This document shows, one piece after another, positions 1 through 9,365 of a DNA stretch of 64,000 bases. The DNA lies in the NCBI RefSeq assembly GCF_002127325.2, contig NC_035448.2, positions 127,818,561-127,882,560 of the forward strand, read 5' to 3'. This stretch comes from Helianthus annuus. Lineage: Eukaryota; Streptophyta; Magnoliopsida; Asterales; Asteraceae. The notes under the pieces were generated by a model. That model searched no databases. It was not told the DNA's origin and was given only the letters and a program-made list of their open reading frames with translations. A program made the position numbers and the translations under genes. Each line of letters starts with the position of its first letter. Position 1 is the stretch's first letter.

Positions 1-24
1 TGTTGTGGTGATAAAGAAGCATAG

Positions 25-165
25 ATGGCCATGAAACTTGTGTTTGTTTTGGAAGAAAGAAATGGATATGTAGAATTGTATTTATTTGAGGGGGAAGACA
101 ATCCATTGGATCATGTTTCAATCAAGGGCCAAGAACGTTTGTTTGTTGCAACACACGGATCCAGC
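25..165 (+). other. Unrecognised short open frame, possible gene end
   Basis: An open frame begins at an ATG at 25 and reads about 47 residues of ordinary amino-acid composition before it runs into the GC-rich inverted repeat at 172-263, which supplies an arginine-rich tail and the stop at 268-270. I recognise no domain. It could be the edge of a gene lying left of the window, truncated by the repeat, or chance. Confidence 0.15.
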
Positions 166-171
166 TATTTT

Positions 172-263
172 CGGCGACGCCAACAGCCGCGACGCGGTGC
201 AATAGCGACGACTGGTAATGTTGTCGCTGCTATTGCACGGCGTCGCCGCCATTGGCGTCGCCG
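172..263. repeat. GC-rich imperfect inverted repeat
   Basis: The left arm (172-211) and right arm (223-263) are imperfect reverse complements with a loop of about 11 bases. Both outer ends read CGGCGACGCCAA and both inner parts carry TGCAATAGC. It is far richer in G+C than the surrounding AT-rich DNA, so it looks like a small foldback or MITE fragment. No target-site duplication was found. Confidence 0.5.
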
Positions 264-378
264 GTATTGATCGGTATTTCTTGTAGTATCATTAGTTCTC
301 ACTATTTTTTTCTAAATTCTACAAAGTTTTCACTAATTTTTTTCCGTTTTTTTTCCAAACGCACTGGGTTCCTGGGAA

Positions 379-732
379 CAGTGGCGGACCCATGAAATTT
401 TTTAATGGGGTCCATTTTTTTCGATGTTCAAAATTTTCAAAAACGTTAAAATTTTCGGGTCGGTCCTCGCTCGGGTCAGGTCATAGCGAGGTTTGAACTA
501 GATTAAAAAAAAAAAAAAAACAGGAAACACAAGCTATACAAGGATTGAACCCATAACCTCTTGTTGGTAAAGAGAGAGATTTACCACTACACCAGGTTTC
601 ACTTTCTTTTTATAGCGTTCATATAATTGTATTTATGTGGTACTTATACAATTTAATATACCGAAACTACTAATTTTTTAATAGACATTGGGGTATGGAG
701 ACCCTGACCCACTCTATGTGGGTCCGTCCCTA
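379..732. mobile_element. hAT-like non-autonomous element (MITE)
   Basis: The left end reads CAGTGGCGGACCCATG and the right end ATGTGGGTCCGTCCCTA, which are imperfect terminal inverted repeats of the CAG...GGCGGACCCA type common in small plant hAT elements. The roughly 350-bp interior is AT-rich, has no coding frame and contains a poly-A run at about 505-520 and a tRNA-like segment. I could not find a convincing 8-bp duplication, so the exact ends are uncertain by a few bases. Confidence 0.5.
540..600 (-). repeat. tRNA-like segment (degenerate A and B boxes)
   Basis: On the minus strand the segment contains TAGTGGTAAAT (resembling an RNA polymerase III A box, 580-590) and GGTTCAATCC (resembling a B box, 542-551), about 30 bases apart as in tRNAs. 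No acceptor stem pairing is evident, so it is not called as a functional tRNA. It may be a SINE head or tRNA relic carried within the hAT-like element. Confidence 0.35.
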
Positions 733-733
733 T

Positions 734-1055
734 CTGAAAACCCACAAATGTGGGCTGGATCCGCGCTCATGACTCCGAGCATGAGCAACCTTGGTAACAC
801 GATTTTATTTTGTCTTTCATTTACTTATACTCGATCTTTCTAATAATTTACAATTATATTATTTGTACAATAAAGAAAAAGAAAATTTGTTGCACACACG
901 AATGCACGACACATGCAGAAACCCAATGCCTTCCATGCACGGTACTCTACCCACCACCTTCTAGAACCTTCCTCTTTTCTTTTTGATTTTCTTTTTCCTT
1001 TAATTAAAAAACTCCACCAAAAATCCAAAATATCAAATCAGATATCCAAAAAATA
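734..1055. other. AT-rich 3' flank of the PUB gene
   Basis: No gene is visible. TTTATT on the plus strand near 803-808 gives AATAAA on the minus strand about 250 bases past the PUB stop codon and is the best candidate polyadenylation signal. Pyrimidine-rich runs at 970-1005 are consistent with an untranslated region. Confidence 0.4.
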
Positions 1056-2294
1056 TCAAAAAAGACCGGCATCACCACCACCGGAATTCATAAACGAGTT
1101 TTCCGGCCATGCATTCCGTAACAGTTTCAACAACATTTGCGCTTTTCGCTTCGCTCGTTCCGTACAATCACTCTGCACAAGCAGCAACAGCTTCGTAAAA
1201 ACTCCGGCAGCCACCGCATCAACCTGCAACCGTTCCACGGCGGAACAAAGCGACATCAGTGCTCCGGCAGCGTATTCGGTCGCTCGATCCGATATATTCA
1301 TCATGATTTTCACTAGTAACGGAACTACGACGTCATGAGACGCAAACGCAACGCATCCTGACGGAATTCGGCATAACAGCTCCACCGTCGCTAAAGCTCT
1401 TTCAGCGTCGCATTTTTCGAAATCCGGCAGTCTGTTGATGATCGCCGCCGCCGCTCCGGCTTCCACCGCCTTGTGACGGTGTTGTTTCACCATGCAAAAC
1501 GCGAATAATGCTTTGATTCCGACTTTTAAAGCCCTAGGATGCGGTAACGGATGATCGAGGATTCCGACTATTCCGGTGAATAAGTCTCCGTGACTCGTGA
1601 TTTCCGATCGGAGCTCCTGCGATCTCGTTCCGGCGAATACGTTCTCAAGCAAAACCGCTGAGTTGACTCGGACGTCAATCGACGAGTGCGTCAATAGAGA
1701 AATCAGATCTGAAAACCGAGCTGGATCGGAAGTTACTAGAACACATTCGGATTCGGAAATCACGAGTGATGATAAAACGGCAACCGACTCGTGAGTCAAC
1801 TCGGACGAGTTACCACTCGGTTCGGAAAATAACAAATTGAGTAAAATCTCACACGCGTTTTGCGCGGAGATAACAAATCTGTTATTATCCGAGTCACGTG
1901 CCAGTACCCTAAGTTTTCTAACCGCGGAGAGCCGCACGTGACTTGAATTAGACACTGATGACGCTTGTTTTAGCAATGACTGAACCGTAACTGGGTCGGC
2001 CGGTTGTTTGGGAGTTGGTATCCGGTCCACACCATTGGACCGGTTCGCAACGCACCAGTCTTGTATAAGACGGCGGAGGGTGTGGTTCGGGATGAGTGTG
2101 AAATCCGTTAGCGGGAGACGAGTGACGGGACATGTGGTGTTTCCCATGGCTATCCATGACTCAATGCTTGAACGATCGTATGTCTGACCGGTCCCCACGA
2201 TGACGGGATCGGTCATGAGTTCGAGGGAAATCGGGCATCTGAAATGATATGGGATTTGGATTGTGACATCTAATGGTTGTAAACTTCTAGCCAT
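1056..2294 (-). CDS. PUB25/26: U-box E3 ubiquitin ligase with ARM repeats (PUB25/26 type)
   Basis: A single exon encodes 412 residues. A U-box occupies about residues 14-88: IPYHFRCPISLELM, the GQTYDR motif, then TCPVTRLPL and NHTLRRLIQDWC. It is followed by the signature NRSNGVDRIPTPKQPADP and a leucine-rich armadillo-repeat C-terminus. U-box proteins recruit E2-ubiquitin and ubiquitinate targets held by the ARM repeats. In Arabidopsis, PUB25/PUB26 act on immune and cold-signalling proteins such as BIK1 and MYB15 (family knowledge, not shown here). Length and lack of introns match the family. The start at 2294 is chosen because it directly precedes the conserved N-terminus. The frame is intact and its balanced codon use differs from the surrounding AT-rich repeats. 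It is the only credible host gene in the window. Confidence 0.93.
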   Translation of the reverse strand: MARSLQPLDVTIQIPYHFRCPISLELMTDPVIVGTGQTYDRSSIESWIAMGNTTCPVTRLPLTDFTLIPNHTLRRLIQDWCVANRSNGVDRIPTPKQPADPVTVQSLLKQASSVSNSSHVRLSAVRKLRVLARDSDNNRFVISAQNACEILLNLLFSEPSGNSSELTHESVAVLSSLVISESECVLVTSDPARFSDLISLLTHSSIDVRVNSAVLLENVFAGTRSQELRSEITSHGDLFTGIVGILDHPLPHPRALKVGIKALFAFCMVKQHRHKAVEAGAAAAIINRLPDFEKCDAERALATVELLCRIPSGCVAFASHDVVVPLLVKIMMNISDRATEYAAGALMSLCSAVERLQVDAVAAGVFTKLLLLVQSDCTERAKRKAQMLLKLLRNAWPENSFMNSGGGDAGLF

Positions 2295-2330
2295 GTTTCA
2301 AGTTGCCTCTTCAAACATGTGAATTTCGCT

Positions 2331-2340
2331 CTATATATAG
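2331..2340 (-). promoter_or_regulatory. Candidate TATA box of the PUB gene
   Basis: CTATATATAG lies 37 bases upstream of the ATG on the minus strand. That spacing would leave a very short leader. A second TATA-like run (2440-2453) about 150 bases upstream is an equally possible core promoter. Confidence 0.35.
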
Positions 2341-2821
2341 TTATATACACACATAGGTATTCAGAACCAATAAAGTTTATATTGAAAACGGTGTAGAAAG
2401 TTATGATGATACTGAATTAGCTGTGCCATGTGTTTTGAACATATATATATAGGAATGAAACAGAAGGGATGTATGGAATGGTGGTTTTGTTTTAGGTGAA
2501 GGGGTGTGGCCCGGTTTTATATGACCTCCACACGTGTGTGTCTGTTAACTTAAGGCTTAACCTCAGTTGTTTGAATGGTGGTGGGGTGTGGTCAAAGACT
2601 CAAAGGTGCCAATGGCTGTGCAGGACCACTTCACCTGGCAGGATAAATAGATTTATTGTAATTTTATTAGATTGCGTCTAGATTTTTACTTTTGTAACAT
2701 TTTTGAGTTCTAAGATTACTTTTTGTTAAAAGAAGTATGTTATTAACCATACAGGCTATTTGTTTAGTTTATTCAAACAAATAAGATGTACTTCAATAAA
2801 AAAAAATTAAAATAAAACCTA
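2341..2821. other. PUB upstream region, no gene
   Basis: Minus-strand promoter territory. Apart from the TATA-like runs I see no coding frame with recognisable content, only AT-rich sequence. Confidence 0.3.
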
Positions 2822-3200
2822 AGGATATAAGGGTGAAGGGGGTGCTCACCTAATAGGTGAGTCCCCTCTCTTACGTCAAACCAATCCCCGTGTGCCACGT
2901 CAACTCCCCTCTTAAACTCCCCTAACACCCCCATTTGATGGCGCCACTCCCCTATTAGGTGAATTGGGTTTTTTTAAAAAAAAAAAAAAGGAAAGCATTG
3001 ATTGGTTGAAAGTGGGCTGGCCCCACCACCTTTCCCCTCTCTCCTTCGGTGAGCCGCCACCCAATTGTCTACCTCTCTCTTGTTCACCGAAGCAATGGCG
3101 CCACCCCCCTAATCGGGATTTCCCCTCCCCGATACCCTTTACCGATTGTGCCCCGTGTGCCCTAATTAAATCGCTCCATCAAGGACCGCTGACGAAAGTG
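2822..3200. repeat. Possible MITE-like repeat, unclassified
   Basis: The segment has a near-perfect palindrome CTCACCTAATAGGTGAG (2846-2862) and a related copy with ATTAGGTGA at about 2955. CT-rich text follows, with two related ATGGCGCCAC motifs (near 2938 and 3095), and the base composition differs from both flanks. Ends and duplication could not be fixed. Confidence 0.3.
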
Positions 3201-4444
3201 ATTTGTGAGAGGTCAGCGTGACAAGATAGGACTTCGAAGGTCATCAATCATTCTATTGTTAGTTGAAATTCCTCTCCTTTGATTTCGACCATACATTATT
3301 CTACTCAATTGCTCTTTAATGGAGGTTCAAGTTGTGACATCAAACTTGGTACTTATCCTTGATTATCTTTGATGAGGATTGAAGAATCAAGGATCAGTAG
3401 CTTCGAGCTAGGTGAAAAACAAAGCCTCAGAACTTGAAGTGTAACCTGTAAAGATCACAACAGAAAAAATAAACCGTTAGCCTTGTCACAGGGAGGGGTG
3501 TCTCTCTATGACCAAGCTCGGACGTGAGAATAAGTATGGAAAATAGAGTGTTAAGTCAATGAGAAAGTTAGAAATAGTAGAGAGAGAAAGTACCCATTAC
3601 CCGTTTATGAAGACTTAAGTATGATATTTATACTTGGGGTATGTTGACGTGGCAGAGGGAGTTATGGCCGAACCAGTCACTGTCAGACGGTTAGAGTTGT
3701 GGGTCCTCAGTTAATTAGGAAAGATCCTTTAGGCCAGACGTCCCTCGTAGACCGAACACCGGAGCGTGTTGTTCGGTCCTTGTTATGTGACGTTTGGTTA
3801 GGTGAGTAATACGTCACCTCATCAATGATGTTGATGGTTTGGCAGTTCACATTTTGAAATATATACGGTTCAGCTTGTCAGTTTACGGTTTTGGAACTTG
3901 TAGTTGATTGTATAAACAGAACGGGATGTTCAATATGTATTACTTTTTTTTTCATTTTAGGGACATGAGGTCACATATACATGTTATATTCATGAACTAT
4001 CCAACCATCCTTATCATTTTAAAAACTTAAAATAAAATTATGGTTTGAAAAAAAGAAGTTTGTTCAAGATTCTGCTAAAGCTGGCAGGTTCGGCCGACCC
4101 AACCAACCAATCCAGCCGATTTTGTTTAACCTTCTAAAAACCATATTTAGCACTTTGGCCTAAAATTTATCGATAAAAGCCAGTCGAAGTGAACCATAAG
4201 CATCCTAGTTTTCATTTATTATTATCATGTAGAAATTTAGGTAGGATAGTGAACAAAAATAACGATCCATGTTCAATGTCATTAGGACCGCGAATTCAAA
4301 CATGTTAGTGAATTGGTTATGACCCTTTTTCTAATGCGGAAACAACTAACGATTCATTTCCAATTTTGACGAACACAAATAGATATCAAACCAATAATTA
4401 TGCATCTAATATGTATGTACACACTGTTAAAAGATAAAAGAAAT
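3201..4444. other. Non-coding, possibly old LTR-derived sequence
   Basis: No coding frame of substance. The 3470-3830 part, with a TATTTATAC-type motif near 3625, reads like decayed LTR DNA, but I found no partner copy in the window. The remainder is AT-rich with nothing identifiable. Confidence 0.25.
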
Positions 4445-4453
4445 TCAAAGATA

Positions 4454-4797
4454 GAGTAAATTGCCAAAATCGTCCTTGAGGTTTAGTCATGTTTGCTTGT
4501 TTCATCGAAAACAACTTTTTTTTGTACCATATTGCTCTTTACTTTTGAGATTTTTTGTCATTTTCATCCAAACGTTGAACTTTTGTTTTTTTTTTTTGCC
4601 ACAATCGTCCATGGGGTTTGGCATTTTTTTTTTGTCATTTTCATCCAAATATCTGAAATAAAAAAGAACCCAAATTAGATGTTTGGATGAAAATGCCAAA
4701 AAATCTCAAAAGTAAAGGATAATATGATACAAGAAATTGTTTTGTATGAAACTGACAAATATGTCTAAACCTCATGGACAATTTTGGTAATTTACTC
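4454..4797. mobile_element. Mutator-type foldback MITE with 9-bp TSD
   Basis: The 344-bp element begins GAGTAAATTGCCAAAAT and ends with the matching reverse complement ATTTTGGTAATTTACTC. The arms pair over about 140 bases each, leaving only a short centre. It is flanked on both sides by the perfect 9-bp repeat TCAAAGATA (4445-4453 and 4798-4806). Long terminal inverted repeats with a 9-bp duplication are the hallmark of MULE-derived elements. It carries no gene. Confidence 0.85.
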
Positions 4798-4806
4798 TCA
4801 AAGATA

Positions 4807-5190
4807 TAACACCCCTCTATTTAGTCTATGATTATTATTTCCAAAATTAAAGCCTTTAAAATGCATTGGATATTACATTTATATTGTATGAGTAGGTTCT
4901 TTGGATTATGAACTAAGAAGTCTAGGGGGATGATATGCCACTTATTTAAAATTGAAGGGTAAGTGGAGGTAATAAGCATTCAGATCTTAACAAGCATTAA
5001 GCATTCAGAATCTCATTGCCAACATTATTGGAGACGATGTCGTTTAACATCTAAAAGTATGAAAACCACACGTGGGGGTGGGGTGGGTAGGCAACCAAAT
5101 TTAGGGACGACCAAAGTTGTCGGTGGTCAACCGGCAACAACATATGAACTTTGGTACAGATAAGACGGTGAGTCAAAATATCATCATCAT
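4807..5190. other. Non-coding flank, nothing identified
   Basis: AT-rich sequence between the foldback element and the repeat next to element F. No coding frame or structured motif is recognised. Confidence 0.3.
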
Positions 5191-5340
5191 AAATTGTACC
5201 AATAGCAAAGCTAACGTAAGATTTGAGTGGGGTAAGATGTAGACAGTCTTACCTCTACTCATAGTAATAGAGATGTTACTTCCAGTGAGATCCCCGACTC
5301 GATAGTAGTTTTGCATCAAGCCTTGGATATAAGACACATA
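5191..5340 (+). repeat. Short interspersed repeat, SINE-like (copy 1)
   Basis: The segment containing GATGTAGACAGTCTTACCTC and, further on, TCCAGTGAGA recurs in reverse orientation at about 8530-8640. The wording resembles the 3' part of widespread plant SINEs (Au-type), but no pol III promoter head was identified, so the class is tentative. Confidence 0.4.
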
Positions 5341-5377
5341 ACACTCAGCAATTAAGACAAAGTCAATTAGTGCATGT

Positions 5378-5964
5378 TGTCACGGAGTTAGTCTTTCAAC
5401 TCGCGTGCGGCCTTAGAACACGGTCTAAGTAAGCCTAGCCGAGTTAGTATCGTTGGGTTTTGGTTATGAAAGTTGCTAAAAGGGAACGTTGGATCGCAAG
5501 GAAGTTGCTTGTAATACTTGAACACAAGTATATAAGAGAAATGCTTTGTATTATACAAAGGAAGCTTACAAGAGTGTGATGTTTACAAGTGTTTGGGGGT
5601 GTCTCAAATGAGACCCCAAATCAGCTATTTATACTACATTGGGGCCTATCTAGATTGTTCTTGTTCTAGATTATTCTTTACAAAATATCATGCCTAAATA
5701 TCTAAGATATTTGTTACTAAATATCATGATATTATGTTGGATTCTAGAAAGTTCTTCGGGCAGATTTTTATGGCTGTTTTGACCAGCTTTCTCCAGCGTT
5801 TTCTAGACCCTTCTTGGCTGTATTTTGGTCCTCATAGCATCCCCACGTTGCTGGAAAAATACGGGCTGTTCTGGAACCTTCCAGGCAGCTCTTGAAGCGT
5901 GTAGATGGCCCCGGAAGGTTCTAGAATGCTGAATTTTTGAGCTGAATTTATGCGGGGCGTGACA
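5378..5964 (-). repeat. Element F 3' LTR
   Basis: 587 bp, equal in length to the partner LTR. TATAAATAG on the minus strand at 5625-5633 is the promoter motif. The reading frame of the gag-protease gene runs through the polypurine tract and stops inside this LTR. Confidence 0.9.
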
Positions 5965-7752
5965 TCCTCCCCCACCTAAATTCGCAACGTCCTCGTTGCG
6001 ATGCCTGAATGCCTCATGTGTTTTCATGAGTTGTATTGCGGATAACGTTTTGCCTCGGTTCCTTGTATTGGACTCCAAAGGTGTGGCGTACACTTTATCT
6101 CCTTTGAGGATGTAAAGTGTATTTAGAAATGGTGCTGGGAAGACATTTTCTTTCTCAAAGAAATCCAACCCGAGTATGATGTCGTAGTTGTCGATTGGTA
6201 CAATCGAGAAGTGTAACTTGCCTGCCCATTCCCCGATCTTGGCCTTTACGCCCCATGCAGTACCCTCGATCAGTATGGGATCTCCATCAGCGGCTTTAAT
6301 CCAACCTTCTTGTGGGGTGATCCTTAAGCCGAGTCTTTTTGCTTCACTTAGTGACATAATGTTGTGGCTGGCACCGGTGTCCACCAACGCCTTAAGGGTT
6401 TCTCCTTTTATTTTTATGCTCACAAAGCGAAGACCTTGTCTCTTTGTGTTGCCCTCGATGGTTGTCGGGTTAGTTTGTTTTGCCATCTCCAAGGGTTTTC
6501 CCGTTAGTTGGGTTAATGCATTGAGAACTTGAAGTTGCATTGCGCCTAGGCGAACCTCTTCGGTTTCCTCAGGTTCATCATCGCCGGTCCTTATAAGGGC
6601 CGTTAGTCTGGCTTTCTTTGGGCAGTCTCGTGCATCATGAGGCCCATCGCAAAGGAAGCAGCCTTTGTTTACGGCTTTTCCTTTGTTATATAATGTTAAT
6701 GCCCGGTCATCATTCTTCCGGTATTGATTTTGGTTGGTGGGTTTTGCTCCCCCACCTTTTGCATCGCCAGTCTCTGTAGTTGCTGATCTTGTCGAACGAT
6801 TTTCATTACGGTCGTGCAAGTTTTCAGCAACAGAGATTGCTGATGATAAGTCTTGAACATTTCGTCGTTCAAGTTCGGTTTTGGCCCATTGTTGCAAGCC
6901 ATCTACAAAGTATATGAGAGCATCCTTGGGCGACAAGTCCGGAATCTCAAGCACAAGGGTAGTGAATTCATTGATATAATCTTTGATGCTACCCCTTTGC
7001 CTAAGGTTTCGTAGCCGAATCTTTGCATCGTGTTCGGCATTTTCCGGATAAAATTGCTTTTTAATTTCTTTTACAAAATCAGCCCAAGTGTTGATGGTGC
7101 ACATACCTTTTTCGATATCCATGTGCTTCCGTCGCCACCATAGAGCCGCGGTTTCCTTTAAGTATAAGGTCACCGTCTTGATTTTCTTGCCATCGTCAAC
7201 GATGTCTATAGCTTCAAAGTACTGCTCGATCTCCCAAATGAAGTCGTCAACGGCTCGTGCCTCCCATTTTCCAACAAACGGAGATGGCTTTGGGACTTCA
7301 GTCTTTGAAGTAATGATGGTGTCGCCTCGGTTTGCTAGTGCTTGTTTGCAAATGTTCAGTTCCATTTGCAATTCCTTGAATTTTTCAGCAAACTTGCTCT
7401 CTATATTGCTTTGTACCTGCCCCAGCTCCTTCATAAACATCTCTTTTAATTCAGCTTGCATGACTTGCATAGCAAGTTTGATGTCGTCTCTTAACTCGCC
7501 GAGCTCGCTACCTATTTGTTCCAGCGACTCGTTAGTGTTTGTCTGGAAGATATCGACTTCAGCCTTGAATTCTTCAACTTGTGTCTTGAATTCAGCTATC
7601 GATGTCTCCACGTCTTCCACACGTTTGTCTAAGCTTGCGACCAAGTCCTTGGACATATCTCGATTCTTTCTTCCTCCTTTGCGAGTGTCATCGCGCCCAC
7701 GGGTCTCTTCTCCACCAGCCGTGGTTATAAGTTGAGTCTTATCATCAGCCAT
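5803..7752 (-). CDS. Gag-protease polyprotein of element F
   Basis: An uninterrupted frame of about 649 residues. The start is the ATG at 7752 (MADDKTQ); the frame is open further upstream but only through the primer binding site. In order it shows a charged coiled-coil N-terminus, a Ty3/Gypsy Gag core (a TAALWWRR motif followed by a YINEF-type segment), one zinc knuckle CFLCDGPHDARDC of the CX2CX3HX4C form, and a retropepsin-like aspartic protease with active site VDTGAS and the downstream ILGLDF motif. Family role: Gag packages element RNA into particles and the protease cleaves the polyprotein. The C-terminus leaves coding sequence at the point where a pol gene would begin, reads the polypurine tract and ends in the LTR. 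The intact frame is unusual among the broken elements here. Confidence 0.85.
   Translation of the reverse strand: MADDKTQLITTAGGEETRGRDDTRKGGRKNRDMSKDLVASLDKRVEDVETSIAEFKTQVEEFKAEVDIFQTNTNESLEQIGSELGELRDDIKLAMQVMQAELKEMFMKELGQVQSNIESKFAEKFKELQMELNICKQALANRGDTIITSKTEVPKPSPFVGKWEARAVDDFIWEIEQYFEAIDIVDDGKKIKTVTLYLKETAALWWRRKHMDIEKGMCTINTWADFVKEIKKQFYPENAEHDAKIRLRNLRQRGSIKDYINEFTTLVLEIPDLSPKDALIYFVDGLQQWAKTELERRNVQDLSSAISVAENLHDRNENRSTRSATTETGDAKGGGAKPTNQNQYRKNDDRALTLYNKGKAVNKGCFLCDGPHDARDCPKKARLTALIRTGDDEPEETEEVRLGAMQLQVLNALTQLTGKPLEMAKQTNPTTIEGNTKRQGLRFVSIKIKGETLKALVDTGASHNIMSLSEAKRLGLRITPQEGWIKAADGDPILIEGTAWGVKAKIGEWAGKLHFSIVPIDNYDIILGLDFFEKENVFPAPFLNTLYILKGDKVYATPLESNTRNRGKTLSAIQLMKTHEAFRHRNEDVANLGGGGCHAPHKFSSKIQHSRTFRGHLHASRAAWKVPEQPVFFQQRGDAMRTKIQPRRV
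5965..5977 (-). promoter_or_regulatory. Element F polypurine tract
   Basis: AGGTGGGGGAGGA on the minus strand directly abuts the 3' LTR, the position for plus-strand DNA priming. Confidence 0.75.
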
Positions 7753-7772
7753 CTTAGATGGATCGAAACGTC

Positions 7773-7784
7773 GCTCTGATACCA
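7773..7784 (-). promoter_or_regulatory. Element F primer binding site (initiator Met tRNA)
   Basis: TGGTATCAGAGC on the minus strand lies two bases inside the 5' LTR. It is the canonical plant sequence complementary to the 3' end of initiator Met tRNA. Confidence 0.9.
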
Positions 7785-7786
7785 CT

Positions 7787-8373
7787 TGTCACGGAGTTAG
7801 TCTTTCAACTCGCGTGTGGCCTTAGAACACGGTCTAAGTAAGCCTAGCCGAGTTAGTATCGTTGGGTTTTGGTTATGAAAGTTGCTAAAAGGGAACGTTG
7901 GATCGCAAGGAAGTTGCTTGTAATACTTGAACACAAGTATACAAGAGAAATGCTTTGTATTATACAAAGGAAGCTTACAAGAGTGTGATGTTTACAAGTG
8001 TTTGGGGGTGTCTCAAATGAGACCCCAAATCAGCTATTTATACTACATTGGGGCCTATCTAGATTGTTCTTGTTCTAGATTATTCTTTACAAAATATCAT
8101 GCCTAAATATCTAAGATATTTGTTACTAAATATCATGATATTATGTTGGATTCTAGAAAGTTCTTTGGGCAGATTTTTATGGTTGTTTTGACCAGCTTTC
8201 TCCAGCGTTTTCTAGACCCTTCTTGGCTGTATTTTGGTCCTCATAGCATCCCCACGTTGCTGGAAAAATACGGGCTGTTCTGGAACCTTCCAGGCGGCTC
8301 TTGAAGCGTGTAGATGGCCCCGGAAGGTTCTAGAATGCTGAATTTTTGAGCTGAATTTATGCGGGGCGTGACA
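7787..8373 (-). repeat. Element F 5' LTR
   Basis: 587 bp, the 5' LTR in element orientation. TATAAATAG at 8034-8042 (minus strand) is the likely TATA box driving the gag-protease transcript. Confidence 0.9.
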
Positions 8374-8665
8374 ATGTACTCCCTTGTCTTTCGGCCATCA
8401 ACGCCACCACATGATTCATGATTAACCATCCCCCTCTTTTAATGTTATTTTCATGAAATTCGTTAAATAACGTTAAAATGAGTGCACTTTCAGTTTTGCC
8501 CCCCGAGCGCCCATACATATATACGTCTCACTACATATATACGTCTCACTGGAAGCAGTCTCTCTATTCCTACGGGGTAGAGGTAAAGCTGTCTACATCT
8601 ACCCTCCTCAGACACCACCTTAGCTTTGCAATTGGTGAGATTTACTAAGTATGATGATGATGATA
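8374..8665 (-). repeat. Short interspersed repeat, SINE-like (copy 2, inverted) and flank
   Basis: The segment at about 8530-8640 is the inverted counterpart of the repeat at 5191-5340, containing the reverse complement of GATGTAGACAG at 8589-8599. An 18-bp direct repeat (ACATATATACGTCTCACT, two copies, 8513-8550) and a short GAT triplet run near 8652 are the other features. No gene is visible. Confidence 0.4.
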
Positions 8666-9054
8666 CGCATACCCAGGCCCGGTGATAAGTATGGGCAAGT
8701 AGGGCAATGGACCCAGGCCCAAATTCTTGAGGGCCCAGACTTTTTAAAAAATATACTTTATACTATATGTTTTTTGCTATTGGGCCTGGTAACCTAAATA
8801 TTATAATCAGCCTTCATATTGTATAGAATACGTTAGAGCGGGAATCCAGAATATGCGAAGCGACGATTGAGGAACAGGCGCACACAGCAATCAGAAATCA
8901 AAGCCTCAAACCCGGTCGGTTCACTGTTCCTTGTGTTCGGTAACTTCGGTTCACTGTTCAGCAGCGCAGCGGCCACGAAATCAGTGATTCGGAATTGCGT
9001 TGAAGGTTAGTTCCTTGTTCAGCAGCGACGATTTTGTTTATTGTAAAAAACGCA

Positions 9055-9300
9055 AGTGATTTATTGTCTATTGTCAGCAACGATTTTTGTTTATTGTCAA
9101 AAACAGCCCACAAAATCAGTGATTTATTGTCTATTTGTGTCAAAAACATGCCCAGAAATCAGTGATTTATTGTCTAGTTTATGGTTGTAAATTGTTCAAG
9201 TGTGATTAGAAGTAATCGCTTTGTGCTCAAGTGTGATCCGGGTTGTAAATCAGTGATTTATTGTCTTGTTTATGGTTGTAAATCAGTGATTTATTGTCTA
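9055..9300 (+). promoter_or_regulatory. hAT subterminal repeat motifs
   Basis: AGTGATTTATTGTCTA or a one-base variant occurs five times, at about 9055, 9116, 9159, 9250 and 9283. Clustered short repeats just inside the end are where hAT transposases usually bind. They may also belong to the transposase 5' leader. Confidence 0.55.
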
Positions 9301-9343
9301 GTGTATTGTTGAAAATTGAAACTTTGAAGTTTGACCTTTCATA

Positions 9344-9361
9344 TTTTTTTTTTCTTTTCAG
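9344..9361 (+). promoter_or_regulatory. Probable 3' splice site before transposase start
   Basis: A long pyrimidine run ending in TTCTTTTCAG lies five bases before the ATG at 9366. It looks like a leader-intron acceptor. This favours 9366 over the upstream ATG at 9294 as the true start. Confidence 0.5.
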
Positions 9362-9365
9362 AAAT

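Larger units (their letters stand above)
5378..8373 (-). mobile_element. Element F: complete gag-protease-only LTR retrotransposon (TR-GAG type)
   Basis: Two direct LTRs of 587 bp (5378-5964, 7787-8373) enclose an 1822-bp interior holding a single gag-protease frame. LTRs start TGTCACG and end CGTGACA. The flanks share ATGT on both sides (a 4-bp duplication; a fifth base does not match). The LTRs differ at about five positions by eye, which suggests recent insertion. Reverse transcriptase, RNase H and integrase are absent, so transposition would need enzymes in trans. Such elements are known as TR-GAG; the Gag and protease are Ty3/Gypsy-like. Confidence 0.9.

Noticed and set aside
913..1338. 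Plus-strand frame overlapping the PUB gene
   Set aside because: Antisense shadow of the U-box/ARM coding sequence; no recognisable content.
7088..7735. 215-codon plus-strand frame
   Set aside because: Antisense of the coiled-coil and Gag region of element F.
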